A stretch of DNA of 64,000 bases from PALSA-610 sp038213435 (GCA_038213435.1 JBBQTI010000010.1:1-64000), one strand, 5' to 3'. Positions 42,489 to 51,722 are shown, counted from the stretch's first letter. Notes: a model not told the origin generated them from the sequence alone. Numbers and translations: made by a program.

Positions 42489-42872
42489 ATGAACGACGAG
42501 AACACCGGTGCGGGCGGCACGCTGTCGTCGTCGCGCCTGGCCCAGTTCGAGGCCGAAGTCGCCAAGCTGAAGGTGACGGGCGGTGGCGCCAATCCCGAGC
42601 GGTTGGGCTCACGCTGGGGTATCGGCCTGACCATCTTCGGGTTCGTCGTGTCCGTCATTTCCTGGTGGAGCGCGCTCGACGGCAAGGACGCCCTCAGCGT
42701 TCTGCGCGCCGAGACCTTCGCGTTCATCGGTGTCGGCATCGCAGTCGTCGGCATCGTGATCTGGGCCCGCAATTCGCTGACGCGCTACCTGCGGTACTGG
42801 ATAATCCGGCTCGTGTACGAGCAGCGCGAACAAACCGAGCAGCTCATCCAGGCCCAGCGCGACAACAAATAG
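42489..42872 (+). CDS. Two-span membrane protein at end of ABC operon
   Basis: 127 residues. A soluble N-terminus (RLAQFEAEVAKLKVTGGG) is followed by two membrane helices (GIGLTIFGFVVSVISWWSAL and FAFIGVGIAVVGIVIWARNS) and a cytosolic amphipathic tail (RYWIIRLVYEQREQTEQLIQ). The GAGGAG ribosome site allows either the GTG at 42486 or the ATG at 42489. It lies 13 bases after livF on the same strand, so likely cotranscribed; an accessory role for the transporter is inferred from position only. No named family. Confidence 0.7.
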   Translation: MNDENTGAGGTLSSSRLAQFEAEVAKLKVTGGGANPERLGSRWGIGLTIFGFVVSVISWWSALDGKDALSVLRAETFAFIGVGIAVVGIVIWARNSLTRYLRYWIIRLVYEQREQTEQLIQAQRDNK

Positions 42873-42884
42873 CGCGCCGAACGC

Positions 42885-44600
42885 TCAGCGGATCGGCACC
42901 GTCAAGACACCAGCTGTGTCGATCAAGCGGCCGTCGATCACCTGGAGCACCTGAACCAGCATCTGATACTTCCCGGCGGTGGGAATCGTGGCGCCGTTCG
43001 TCAGGAAGTGATTCGCACCGGCGCGCGCGAGGTTCGCGGGAACCGATGTCGAGCGGTCGGCACTCACGAGCTTGGCCGAGATTTCGCGGACACTGAGGTC
43101 CTCGCCCTTCGGCGTGAGCGTGTACACGTGAATGGTGTTCAGCCCGACGCGAGCGGGATCTATCGTCACGTTGATCGTCATCGCGCTCTCGCCCGTGCCT
43201 GTGCTCACGCTGCCGGAGTACAGCTTCGGCGCGACCGCGCTACGCGCGGGTTGGGCGTTCACGAGCATCGCGGTCGCCGCGAGCACGGCGATGCCGAACA
43301 GGACCTCTCCCGCGACCGTGCGGCGCAGACCGGCGACCGTCCGTTCGTCGATATCGGCGATCGCGCGGTCGGGCGCGTCGAGCGGTGCCGACCGGTGCCT
43401 GCGTACGATCGACCGGCTGACCGCCGCGAGGGCCACGAGCCCGACGATGACGCCGAGCTTGATCAGGAGGAGGTGGCCGTAGCTCGTGCTCGTATAGCCG
43501 CGAGTCGTGAACCCGACCTCGCGCCACGACGCGAACGCGCCGGTCGCAACGAGAACGACGACGCACCAGAACGCGACGCGTGAGAAGGTCGTCAACGCGC
43601 GCCGGAGCCCGCCGCTGAAACCTCCGCCGAAGGCGGCGAGGAGGAGCACGACCAACCCGCCGAGCCAGACGCTCATCGCGAGCACGTGGATGGTGTCGAG
43701 CGGCACCGCGAAGATCGTGAAGTCGCCGGTGGCCGCGTGTCCCGCATACCCGGCCGTGCCCGCCAGGCCTATCGCGACGATCGCGGCTGTGATCTTCCAT
43801 GAGATCGCGGCCCGACGATGGCCGTCGACTGGCGTGCGGAGTGCCAGGAGCGCCAACGCGCCGACGAGGAGGAGCGACCGGACCTCGGTCACGTGACCGA
43901 AGCGCGTTTGCAACACGTCGTGGACGACCGACCACTTGAAGGCGTCGCCGATGCCGGAGCCTGCCGCGTACGGCCCTTGCAGCATCACCGCCGCTACCGT
44001 CGAAATCGCGAGGACGATCCAGCCGATCCACATCGCGCGGCCGGTCGACCGCGCCGCGCTCGAACCGCGTGTCAGGTACAGGAGGAATACCGCACCGCCG
44101 ATCAGGAGCGCGAGTCCGGCGAAAACGCCGGCCCGGGCGACACCGAACAGGGCTCCGACGGTCACGCTGCTCTTGGGGTTCGTCTCGGCCGCGCAGCCCT
44201 TCGCGCTCGGCGGAGGCCCGGGCCCGATGCGAAGGGCGTAGGTGCCGCCGACAGGATGTGCGTCGGCCGAGATGACGTGCCACACGACGAGGTAGATGCC
44301 GGGCGCCAGCTTCGGAATCGACGCCAGGACCGTGTGATCGCTCGCCGCCGCGTGACGCGCCGTGCCCGTCGTTACGCGCTGACCGGCACAGGTGTACACG
44401 CGCACCGCGCCGAACGAGATCTCGACGTTCTCGCTGAACGTCAGGGAAAGGTCCGGCGGAGAGTCGGCCGCGACACCGTCCTTGGGTGGATCCGTACTGT
44501 TCAAGACGGCGTGGGCCCACGCCGGGGCGGCGATCGCGACCAGGATGATTCCCGCGAGCGCCGGCACGACGCAGAGCCGAGCCGAGCGCCCTGCTCTCAT
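42885..44600 (-). CDS. Copper resistance fusion protein CopC-CopD
   Basis: 571 residues. Signal peptide to AWA-His30, so the mature protein begins HAVLNSTDPPKDG, the CopC N-terminal His that binds copper. Further CopC landmarks are LTFSENVEISFGAVRVY and VWHVISADAHPVGGTYALRI (Asp/His ligand pair). From ~150 on, eight membrane spans of CopD type (LAMSVWLGGLVVLLLAAFGG, KLGVIVGLVALAAVSRSIV) lead to a C-terminal exported beta domain of YtkA-like character (LYSGSVSTGTGESAMTINVT). CopC captures Cu in the periplasm-equivalent space and CopD moves it inward. It begins a copper-related block. Confidence 0.88.
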   Translation of the reverse strand: MRAGRSARLCVVPALAGIILVAIAAPAWAHAVLNSTDPPKDGVAADSPPDLSLTFSENVEISFGAVRVYTCAGQRVTTGTARHAAASDHTVLASIPKLAPGIYLVVWHVISADAHPVGGTYALRIGPGPPPSAKGCAAETNPKSSVTVGALFGVARAGVFAGLALLIGGAVFLLYLTRGSSAARSTGRAMWIGWIVLAISTVAAVMLQGPYAAGSGIGDAFKWSVVHDVLQTRFGHVTEVRSLLLVGALALLALRTPVDGHRRAAISWKITAAIVAIGLAGTAGYAGHAATGDFTIFAVPLDTIHVLAMSVWLGGLVVLLLAAFGGGFSGGLRRALTTFSRVAFWCVVVLVATGAFASWREVGFTTRGYTSTSYGHLLLIKLGVIVGLVALAAVSRSIVRRHRSAPLDAPDRAIADIDERTVAGLRRTVAGEVLFGIAVLAATAMLVNAQPARSAVAPKLYSGSVSTGTGESAMTINVTIDPARVGLNTIHVYTLTPKGEDLSVREISAKLVSADRSTSVPANLARAGANHFLTNGATIPTAGKYQMLVQVLQVIDGRLIDTAGVLTVPIR

Positions 44601-44684
44601 GTGCGGGTCACACTACGACGCGTGTGCGCGTGTCCCCGTGCGGGCCGATCTCGACGCGCACAGCGCGCGCCGTAACGTGCTCCC

Positions 44685-46190
44685 GTGCGCCGATCGGTCG
44701 CGATCCGATTCGTCGCGGTAGCCGCCGCGGCGATCGTGCTCGTCGGGCTGACGGCTGCGCCCGTGTCGGCGCACACCATCTCCGGGCCCCGGCCGACCAA
44801 CTACCGCAGCCGGGTCGTCGCGATCGCGCCGGCGGTCCCCGGTATCAGCGCGCGCATCGTCGACCTCGGAAGCAGGATCGAGGTCACCAACCGGAGCTCG
44901 ACCGAGGTCACCATCCTCGGGTACGAAGGCGAGCCGTATCTCCGCATCGGGGCGAGCGGCGTCTTCGAGAACCTGCATTCTCAGGCGACCTATGTCAATC
45001 GAACGCGTCTGGGTGGAACCGTTCCGGCGGACATCGACACCAAGCCCACCGCCGCCCCGCAGTGGAAGAAGATCTCGGACAGTCACACTGCGCGTTGGCA
45101 CGACCACAACATTCACTGGATGAGTCCGAAGCCGCCGCCCCTCGTCGCGCAGTCGCCCGGGAGCTTCCATCATCTCTCGCAACGCAACATCGTCCTCCGC
45201 CGCAACGGGGAACGCGTCGCCATCGCCGTCTCGCTCGACTGGGTCCCAGGGCCGAGTGGTCTCCCGTGGATCCCGCCGCTGGTCGCCCTGTTCGCCGCCG
45301 GTGTGCTCGGCGCCGCGTTGGCGAGGTGGTCGCGTGCGCTGGCGGCGCTCCTTTGTCTGCTCGTGCTCTCGGACGTTGCCCACGCGATCGGATTCGAGAT
45401 CCCCCGACCCGGTGGCAATCTGACGAAGCTGGTGCAGTTCCTCGGCGGCAGCTTCGTGTCGATTGCCGTATGGATCGCGGCCGCGACGACGGTGATCGCG
45501 GTGCTGCGCCGCCGGGCGGATGCGCTTTACGGTGTGATCTTCGTCGCGCTGCTGGTCGCGTTGATCGGTGGCGCAACCGATCTCTCGGCGCTGTGGAAAT
45601 CGCAGCTCCCCGATGCGGGCCCGGCGTGGCTCATGCGCGTCGAGGTCGTCGTCGCGCTCGGCCTCGGCGCCGGTCTCGTCGTGGGCGCGCTCGCGCGCAT
45701 CCTTCGGAGCCGTACCTTCGCGGCCGACGACTGCGGAGGACAGTGGCTGTCGCTGCTCGTCTCGGGTCTCTCCGACGCCGAGCTCGCCCGGATCGTGCGG
45801 GAGCTCGACGTCGACGAGGTGCTCGAGGTCGCGCTCCCGGAGCTCGCGACCCGAGCCGGGCCCGTCGCCGATGCCTTCGCAACCGGCTCCATGGCGTTCG
45901 TTGTCACGGACCAGGACGTTCCGGTCACGTGGTCTGTCGCGCGCTCCGACGGTGCGACCGCCGGCCTCCGAGCGGCGCGCGGCCGCGTGGAGCCGACTGC
46001 GGCCGAGATACGCGCCCCGTTCGCGGTGGCGTTGCAGCTGCTCGCGGGGACGCTTCTCGTCGACGATGCCGTTGCCCGCTCGCTCATCACGACCACTGGC
46101 GACGCCGCGTTCGTCACGCGGTTGGCGCCCTATCTTCCCGAGACGGCGACGGTCACTCGGGTGGTCGAGGATCCGGCGTCCGCTTCTTGA
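44685..46190 (+). CDS. Exported His-rich membrane protein with possible SCP2-like tail
   Basis: 501 residues, GTG start (TAACGT six bases upstream). The signal peptide ends PVSA, so the mature chain begins with His30, as in CopC. The exported domain (31-190) carries SHTARWHDHNIHWM with His134, His139, His141 and His144, a likely metal site. Then follow about five membrane spans (~190-345), and the cytosolic C-terminus (~360-501: LVSGLSDAELARIVRELDVD, MAFVVTDQDVPVTWSVARS) resembles a sterol-carrier-like SCP2 fold. I do not know a named family. Lying between copCD and a YcnI-like gene, it is probably a copper-handling protein; the SCP2 suggestion is tentative. Confidence 0.65.
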   Translation: MRRSVAIRFVAVAAAAIVLVGLTAAPVSAHTISGPRPTNYRSRVVAIAPAVPGISARIVDLGSRIEVTNRSSTEVTILGYEGEPYLRIGASGVFENLHSQATYVNRTRLGGTVPADIDTKPTAAPQWKKISDSHTARWHDHNIHWMSPKPPPLVAQSPGSFHHLSQRNIVLRRNGERVAIAVSLDWVPGPSGLPWIPPLVALFAAGVLGAALARWSRALAALLCLLVLSDVAHAIGFEIPRPGGNLTKLVQFLGGSFVSIAVWIAAATTVIAVLRRRADALYGVIFVALLVALIGGATDLSALWKSQLPDAGPAWLMRVEVVVALGLGAGLVVGALARILRSRTFAADDCGGQWLSLLVSGLSDAELARIVRELDVDEVLEVALPELATRAGPVADAFATGSMAFVVTDQDVPVTWSVARSDGATAGLRAARGRVEPTAAEIRAPFAVALQLLAGTLLVDDAVARSLITTTGDAAFVTRLAPYLPETATVTRVVEDPASAS

Positions 46191-46839
46191 ACCGCTCGAG
46201 TCGCGCGCGCAACTCGGCCTCGCGTTCGACCTCGCGTTCTTCGCCGTTCTCGTCGTTTTCATTGTCCCCGCGTCGACGCCATGCCCGGAACCCGAGGACC
46301 CCACCCAGCACGACGCCGATACCGACGAGTGCGACACTCGCAAGAACCATCGACGAAAGCCCGTTCGACCCGGCTGACGGCGGCTTCACGCCCGCGTAGA
46401 CGATCTGTCCCAGGACCCGGTCGGTGGCATTGCTCGGGTCGGGAGTCGCGCGGGCGACGACCTTGCCGTCGGCCGCTCTCTGCACGACGGAGACGCCGAA
46501 CGCCCCGCGGGTGGACGCGGTGACGCCGAGCGAGAAGTACTCGCACATGAACCTCGCGATCGGGCCGCCCCGATAGCGCGCGCTCGATCCGTTGTGTGTC
46601 GCCGTCCAACCGGCCTTGGCGTCGACGCGGTCGAGCTGGAGCCCGGCAGGAACGCTGATCTCGACGTCGGGAACGTCCATGGCTTCGACGGTCACCCCGA
46701 CGGCGATCGTCGACGGTTGCCCGACGTTGACCTCCACCGGCCGGGGGCAGATGTGCGCCGACGCGGGTGCGACGGTGAGCCCGAGAACGGCTGCCGTGGC
46801 AACGCTCGTAACCAGCGCGAGAGCGGCCGACCGACGCAC
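46153..46839 (-). CDS. YcnI-like copper-binding membrane protein (DUF1775-related)
   Basis: 228 residues from a GTG at 46839 (TAGCGT eight bases upstream). The signal peptide ends PASA and the mature N-terminus is HICPRPVEVNVG; in YcnI-type proteins this His with a nearby Trp binds Cu(II). The beta-sandwich body includes VEAMDVPDVEISVPAGLQLD and KAGWTATHNG (Trp). A single C-terminal membrane helix (MVLASVALVGIGVVLGGVLG) is followed by a highly charged tail. The length and order signal-domain-anchor match YcnI. It overlaps the 3' end of the convergent gene by 38 bases. Confidence 0.75.
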   Translation of the reverse strand: MRRSAALALVTSVATAAVLGLTVAPASAHICPRPVEVNVGQPSTIAVGVTVEAMDVPDVEISVPAGLQLDRVDAKAGWTATHNGSSARYRGGPIARFMCEYFSLGVTASTRGAFGVSVVQRAADGKVVARATPDPSNATDRVLGQIVYAGVKPPSAGSNGLSSMVLASVALVGIGVVLGGVLGFRAWRRRGDNENDENGEEREVEREAELRARLERFKKRTPDPRPPE

Positions 46840-46911
46840 GGGGCCGCACGCTATCGCCGGGCCCTGCCGTCCCGACCGGCGTCGCGGGAAGCGAATCGGT
46901 ACGCTCGGGTC

Positions 46912-47493
46912 GTGCGCATCCGCTTGCTCGTGCCTTTTTCCGTCGCAATCGCCCTTGCCCTCGCAGCCTGCGGCGGGAGCTCTAAACCCTCCTCGTCCTC
47001 CTCCTCGAGCGCCACGACGCCTCCGGGCCCGACGACGACCGGGCACATCGCGCGGGTGGCGTCGAGCAGGCCGTCGGTATCGGCGAAGATGGTCTGCGAG
47101 ACCGAGGCGCAAACGGACATCTACGACAGCGCGACCGGTGTGAAGACGGTGTCGCTCTCGACGCCGACCTGGACCGACCACGTGTACTCGTGCGACTACG
47201 TCTACCCCGGCGGCGCGCGGATGCGCCTCTCGGTCAAAGAGGTGTCGAACGAGGCGGAGACCACCGCCTACTACGACTCGCTCGCGACCAAGCTGCACAA
47301 GACGAATGCCAAGATCTCCGTCCCGGGTGCATTCCAGGTACAGGACGGATCGGTCGTCGTGCGCAAGGACTTCAAGATCCTGCTCGTCGACGTGACGAAG
47401 CTCCCGGCCCAGTTCGGTGTTCCGTCGGCTTCGCGCGGCGACGTGGCCATCAATGTCGCCGTGACGATCATGGGATGCTGGGTCGGCGCGTGA
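46912..47493 (+). CDS. Lipoprotein, unknown function
   Basis: 193 residues from a GTG at 46912 (TACGCT six bases upstream). Signal peptide with lipobox LALAACGG, then a Ser/Thr/Pro linker and a ~130-residue domain with CETEAQTDIYDSATG, YSCDYVYPGGARMRLSV and VTIMGCWVG; three Cys could form a disulfide plus one free thiol. It resembles the small DUF3558-like exported lipoproteins of actinobacteria in layout only. Divergent from the YcnI-like gene across 72 bases, so possibly part of the copper block. Confidence 0.65.
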   Translation: MRIRLLVPFSVAIALALAACGGSSKPSSSSSSSATTPPGPTTTGHIARVASSRPSVSAKMVCETEAQTDIYDSATGVKTVSLSTPTWTDHVYSCDYVYPGGARMRLSVKEVSNEAETTAYYDSLATKLHKTNAKISVPGAFQVQDGSVVVRKDFKILLVDVTKLPAQFGVPSASRGDVAINVAVTIMGCWVGA

Positions 47494-47523
47494 TCCCCGC
47501 CCCGGTCTGATCCGCCGATCCGT

Positions 47524-48723
47524 TCAGCGCGGGACCTCTCGCCAGGCGACGCCCTTGTCGGGTCGCGGCTCCCCGGGTAACCCGAGGACGCGTTCGCCGA
47601 TGATGTTCTTCATCACTTCGTCCGAGCCGCCTGCGATGTGACCGGCGGGCGCGCTGAGCATGGTCTGCGCGAGCCGCGTGTTCCCGGCCATCGCGTCGGC
47701 GCCCGCGAGCGAAACCGTGAGGTCACCGAGCTGGGTCATGATCCGACCGCCCAGCAGCTTGCCGATCGATCCCTCGGGCCCCGGCACCTTGCCCTTCGTC
47801 GCGGCCGTGAGCGTGCGCATCGACAGGAATTTCTGGATGCGCGTCTTGGTGTAGAGGTCGGCGAGTTGCTGACGCACACGCGGATCGCCGTTGACACCTC
47901 GTTGTTGCGCGAGCGAGATGACCTGATGCACCGTGCCGCGACCTGCGCCCCCGCCGCCGGAGCCGATGGCGACCCGCTCGTTCATCAGTGTGGTGATCGC
48001 AACCCCCCAGCCCTCGTTGACGTCGCCGAGAACCTGATCGTTGGGCACGCGCACGTCGTCGAAGAACACCTCGTTGAAACCTGCACCGCCGTTCATCTGC
48101 TTGAGCGGCTTGATCGTGACACCGCGCGCCCTCATGTCGACGATGAACGCGGTGATGCCTTTGTGCTTCTCCGCTTCCGGATTCGTGCGGCAGATGATCT
48201 CGCCGAAGTCGGAGTACTGCGCGCCCGAGGTCCACACCTTCTGACCGTTGATCAGCCATTCGTCTCCGTCGCGCGTGGCCGTCGTCGCCAGGGACGCGAC
48301 GTCGGAGCCGGCGCCGGGTTCGCTGAAGAGCTGCGACCAGATCTCCTCGCCTCGCAACAGCTTTGTCAGGTAGCGCTCCTGTTGCGCGGGGGTACCAGCT
48401 GCGCGCAGGGTCGGGGCGATCATGCCGAGCCCGATGATGAAGGCCTCGGTGGGGAGCCGGAAACGCGCCTCTTCCTGACCGAAGATGATCTGCTGCAGCG
48501 ACGTGCCGCTGCGTCCGCCGTATTCGGGCTCCCACGTGATGCGCGCGAGCCCCGCGTCGAACTTCATGGCCTGCCACCGCTTCGCGCGTTCGAGGTAGTC
48601 GCCAGGGCCGATCTCGAGCTCGTGCTCGGGCGTCTCACCAGTGACCTTCGGCGCGTGCTCCTCCAGCCAGGCGCGGAACTCGTCGCGCCACGCGATCTCT
48701 TCGGCGGTGTCGTTGAAATCCAT
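47524..48723 (-). CDS. Acyl-CoA dehydrogenase
   Basis: 399 residues, ATG 48723 (GATACT seven bases upstream). FAD/acyl motifs: SQLFSEPGAGSDVASLATTA, INGQKVWTSGAQYSDFGEII, GGAGFNEVFFDDVRVPNDQV and the C-terminal GGSDEVMKNIIGERVLGLPG. The chain starts FNDTAEEIAWRDEFRAWLEE, the form of the long or branched substrate FadE-like groups in actinobacteria. It introduces the alpha-beta double bond in beta-oxidation of an acyl- or sterol-side-chain-CoA. No electron transfer flavoprotein gene adjoins. Divergent from the serine hydrolase gene. Confidence 0.9.
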   Translation of the reverse strand: MDFNDTAEEIAWRDEFRAWLEEHAPKVTGETPEHELEIGPGDYLERAKRWQAMKFDAGLARITWEPEYGGRSGTSLQQIIFGQEEARFRLPTEAFIIGLGMIAPTLRAAGTPAQQERYLTKLLRGEEIWSQLFSEPGAGSDVASLATTATRDGDEWLINGQKVWTSGAQYSDFGEIICRTNPEAEKHKGITAFIVDMRARGVTIKPLKQMNGGAGFNEVFFDDVRVPNDQVLGDVNEGWGVAITTLMNERVAIGSGGGGAGRGTVHQVISLAQQRGVNGDPRVRQQLADLYTKTRIQKFLSMRTLTAATKGKVPGPEGSIGKLLGGRIMTQLGDLTVSLAGADAMAGNTRLAQTMLSAPAGHIAGGSDEVMKNIIGERVLGLPGEPRPDKGVAWREVPR

Positions 48724-48828
48724 GCGGGGCAGTATCCGCTCCGGCTCGTCGCACCGCAACCCGGCGCCGAGCCGTCCGCGCACCGCCTTTGTCCGGTTCG
48801 CGGGCGGGTCGTAACATGACACGGCAAC

Positions 48829-49991
48829 ATGGCGAAATCCCTGTACGAGCGCCGTCCGGTTGCCGATCCGGCCCAGTTGGGTCTCGACCCCGCGGCTCTC
48901 GATGCACTGTTCGCGCGCGTGCAGCAGGACGTCGACGCGGGACGACTGCCTTCGTGTCAACTCGCGCTGGCGCGCGACGGGAACGTCGGAGTCTGGCGCG
49001 TGTTCGGTGACGCGCCGGCGGAGTCGCGCTACGTGATCTTCTCGGCGACGAAGGCCGTCGTCGCGGGAGCGGCGTGGATCCTGATCGGCGAAGGGTTGCT
49101 CGACGTCACGCGTCCGGTCGCGGCGCTCATCCCAGAGTTCGCGCCGAACGACAAGGCGGCGATCACCGTCGAGCAGGTGATGCTCCACACGTCGGGCTTT
49201 CCCCGCGCACCGTTCGGGCCGCTCGACTGGGACGATCGCGAGCGACGGTTGGCGCGCTTTTCGAGCTGGCGATGCAACTGGGAGCCGGGCTCGCGCTACG
49301 AGTACCACCCGACGTCGGCGCACTGGGTGCTCGCGGAGATCATCGAGCGTTGCACGGGCTGCGACTTCCGCGCCTTCATCAGGGAGCGGATCCTCGAACC
49401 ACTCGGGCTTGTCGGACTGCAGATCGGTGTCCGGTCGCGCAGCAGGCGGACATCAACGATCTCGTCCGAACGGGCGAGCCGGCGACACCCGACGAGCTGG
49501 AGGCGGCAATCGGTGTTCGTTCACTTCCTTTGACCGAGGTGACGCCCGAGACGCTGATGTCGTTCAATCAGGCCGAAGTGCGCGCCGTCGGAGTGCCCGG
49601 CGGTGGCGGCGTGTCCACCGCGGCCGATCTCGCGCTCTACTACCAGGCGCTCCTCGACGATCCGGTTGGGATCTGGAAGCCGGAGGTGCTGGCCGACGCG
49701 ACGTCGAACGTGCGGAATCATCTGCCCGACTACTTGGGGACGCCCGCGAACCGCTCGCTCGGTCTCGTCGTCGCCGGTGACGACGGCCGCGCGGCCGCGC
49801 GGGGCATGGGCCACACGGTGTCGGCGCGCGCGTTCGGCCACAACGGAGCCGGCGGGCAGATCGCCTGGGCCGATCCTGCGACCGGCCTCTCGTTCTGTTA
49901 CCTCACGAACGGCCTCGACCAGCATCAGCTCCGCGAGTGGCGACGCACGACCGGCATCGCGAGCCGCGCCGCGAACTGCGTCGTCGAGTAG
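48829..49991 (+). CDS. Serine hydrolase (beta-lactamase/EstB-like), one-base frameshift
   Basis: Repaired length ~387 residues. Frame one carries VIFSATKAVVAGA (SxxK nucleophile), VEQVMLHTSGFP, EPGSRYEYHPTSAHWVLAEI (Tyr motif) and RERILEPLGLVGLQIGV. At 49430-49434 (GTCCGG) the frame shifts and continues PVAQQADINDLVRTG, FNQAEVRAVGVPGGGGVSTA and FGHNGAGGQIAWADP (the final HxG motif). One missing C restores a complete class C beta-lactamase-fold esterase/peptidase. Break by sequencing error or a real mutation cannot be told apart. These enzymes cleave esters or peptides; a role in lipid turnover is inferred from the neighbourhood. Confidence 0.8.
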
Positions 49992-50119
49992 GGCGCCCGG
50001 CTCTGGACGGTCGGCGTTCCCGGGTCGATCCGCACCCGAAATCGCCGCTTCGAGCAGCCGCGATACCCGGCGCCGGCGCCGGCCATAGGATGTCGGAAGT
50101 TCTACTCCGGGGGGAACAC

Positions 50120-51001
50120 ATGAATTCTCGAGTCAGTGTCTCGAAGATCGCGGCCGCGGCGAGTCTGCTCGCGCTCGTGGTCGCCGGGTGTGGCAGCTCG
50201 AGCGGGAAGCCGTCGGCAAGCGCACCGCCGCCGACCAGCGCGACCTCCACTACGAGGGCGCCGACGCAGGCCGTCGTGTCGGAGAGCGCCGTGCGGGTGA
50301 TCCCCGGTAGCGCCACCGGGAAGTCGCCGTGCGAGAAAGCATCTCCGGCGCCCGCTTCGCCGGGCCAGGTCGGCGCGGGTACGGGCGGCAGCGAAGGGGC
50401 CGGCGAGCACGGCGGCGAGCGGGGCAAGGTGGAACAAGTTCCATTGACGAAGTCGGAGCAGAGCGCGCTCGAAGCGCAGATGGCCGCGGCCAAGACGGTC
50501 GTCCGCGCATACCCCACGGTGAAAGACGCAGAGGCGGCCGGCTACTCGATGTCGACGCCGTACGTGCCGTGCATCGGCGCGCACTACACGAACATCTCCC
50601 TCGTCAGGCAGTTCGATCCCGCGCACCCCTCGGAGTTGTTGTACGAGGGTACGAAACCCGAATCGAAGATCCTCGGGCTGAGCTACCTCGTGTATCACAC
50701 GCAAGGTGCGCCGCCCGGCTTCGCGGGCGCGAATGATCGCTGGCACCAGCACAACGCGAACGGCGGTTTGTGCCTCAAGGGCTCCGTAGTGGTCGGCGGC
50801 GAGAACTCGACGCGCGCGCAGTGTGCGGCGATGGGTGGTCGCAAGACGCTCCTCACCGACATCTGGATGGTTCACTCGTGGATCGTGCCGGGGGTCGCGT
50901 GCGATTGGGGCGTCTTCAGCGGCGAATGCCCCGAGCTGGGCGGCCGCCTGGGCGGCACCGCGACGGACGGGCCCTACCCCAGCGAGATCAAAGTCTCGTA
51001 G
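50120..51001 (+). CDS. Lipoprotein with conserved His/Cys motif, unknown function
   Basis: 293 residues; GGGGGG-type ribosome site before the ATG. Lipobox VVAGCG (Cys24), a 90-residue low-complexity linker (Ala/Pro/Thr, then Gly/Glu), then a ~180-residue domain: VRAYPTVKDAEAAGYSMSTP, PCIGAHYTNISLVRQF, LSYLVYHTQGAPP, DRWHQHNANGGLCLKG and LTDIWMVHSWIVPGVACDWG. The repeated His with Trp/Cys partners (AHYTN, WHQHNANGGLC, MVHSW) looks like a metal-binding site. I have seen domains of this wording in actinobacterial lipoproteins but know no function. Stands alone between the hydrolase and the next minus-strand gene. Confidence 0.65.
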   Translation: MNSRVSVSKIAAAASLLALVVAGCGSSSGKPSASAPPPTSATSTTRAPTQAVVSESAVRVIPGSATGKSPCEKASPAPASPGQVGAGTGGSEGAGEHGGERGKVEQVPLTKSEQSALEAQMAAAKTVVRAYPTVKDAEAAGYSMSTPYVPCIGAHYTNISLVRQFDPAHPSELLYEGTKPESKILGLSYLVYHTQGAPPGFAGANDRWHQHNANGGLCLKGSVVVGGENSTRAQCAAMGGRKTLLTDIWMVHSWIVPGVACDWGVFSGECPELGGRLGGTATDGPYPSEIKVS

Positions 51002-51013
51002 TCCTCACGTCCC

Positions 51014-51718
51014 TCAGCCGAGCGGCGACCAGGCCGCGCTTCGGAGCAAACGACTCTCCCAGTCGTCGCGCACCTCGAGCGCGTCGTGCATCCACGTGCC
51101 CGGTCCCTTCACCTGGGCCGGGAGCTCTCGCGTGAAGAGGCCCGGGAGTCGCTCGGGGAAGTCGACGCGCTGCCACAGGATCACTTCACGCCGACGCGGC
51201 GCGCCGAGCGCGGCTTGGAACACCGCGAGCAACGTGAGCAGTGAGCGCTCGGAGCGCTGCTCGAGACTGGGCGCGTAGTGCGTGCGCGCCTTCTCGAGGT
51301 AGGTGTCGAGGTTCGCCTCGTAGGGCCACGCGCTGTCCTCCATGTAGAGCGCAGGCTCGTGCTCGCGACCGTCGGTAGGCACCGTGGCGAGGTCGAGCGC
51401 GCGCATGGGCGACCAATCGACGGGAAGCAGCAGCTTGCCCTTCACTTCGCGCCGCATTCCGTCGACGTCGGCCGCCCAGCTGCGCAGGTCGCCGTCCTGA
51501 ATGCGCCGGGCGAGACGCTCGTACGCGGCGCCGTCGGCCAGGGCGGTGATCGTGGTGTGCTGGTACGCGCGTCCCGTGCCGTGCGCGAGCTTCAGGTAGT
51601 AAACGAGCCGCGCGTCCCCGTCGTTCGCGAGGGCGTTCATCCAACCGGTGCGAAACGCGGCTTCGAACTCGTCCTCCTGACGCCCGGCAATCGTGTGGAC
51701 CTCGTGCAACAGGAGCAT
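51014..51718 (-). CDS. Hypothetical protein (possible NIPSNAP-like dimeric alpha/beta barrel)
   Basis: 234 residues. MLLLHEVHTIAGRQEDEFEA and ARLVYYLKLAHGTGRAYQHT, with a second similar half (ALYMEDSAWPYEANLDTYLE, REVILWQRVDFPERLPGLFT), suggest two ferredoxin-like modules as in NIPSNAP/dimeric alpha-beta barrel proteins. No catalytic motif is evident. It starts four bases after the serC stop on the same strand, so the two are translated as an operon. Confidence 0.6.
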   Translation of the reverse strand: MLLLHEVHTIAGRQEDEFEAAFRTGWMNALANDGDARLVYYLKLAHGTGRAYQHTTITALADGAAYERLARRIQDGDLRSWAADVDGMRREVKGKLLLPVDWSPMRALDLATVPTDGREHEPALYMEDSAWPYEANLDTYLEKARTHYAPSLEQRSERSLLTLLAVFQAALGAPRRREVILWQRVDFPERLPGLFTRELPAQVKGPGTWMHDALEVRDDWESRLLRSAAWSPLG

Positions 51719-51722
51719 CGGG

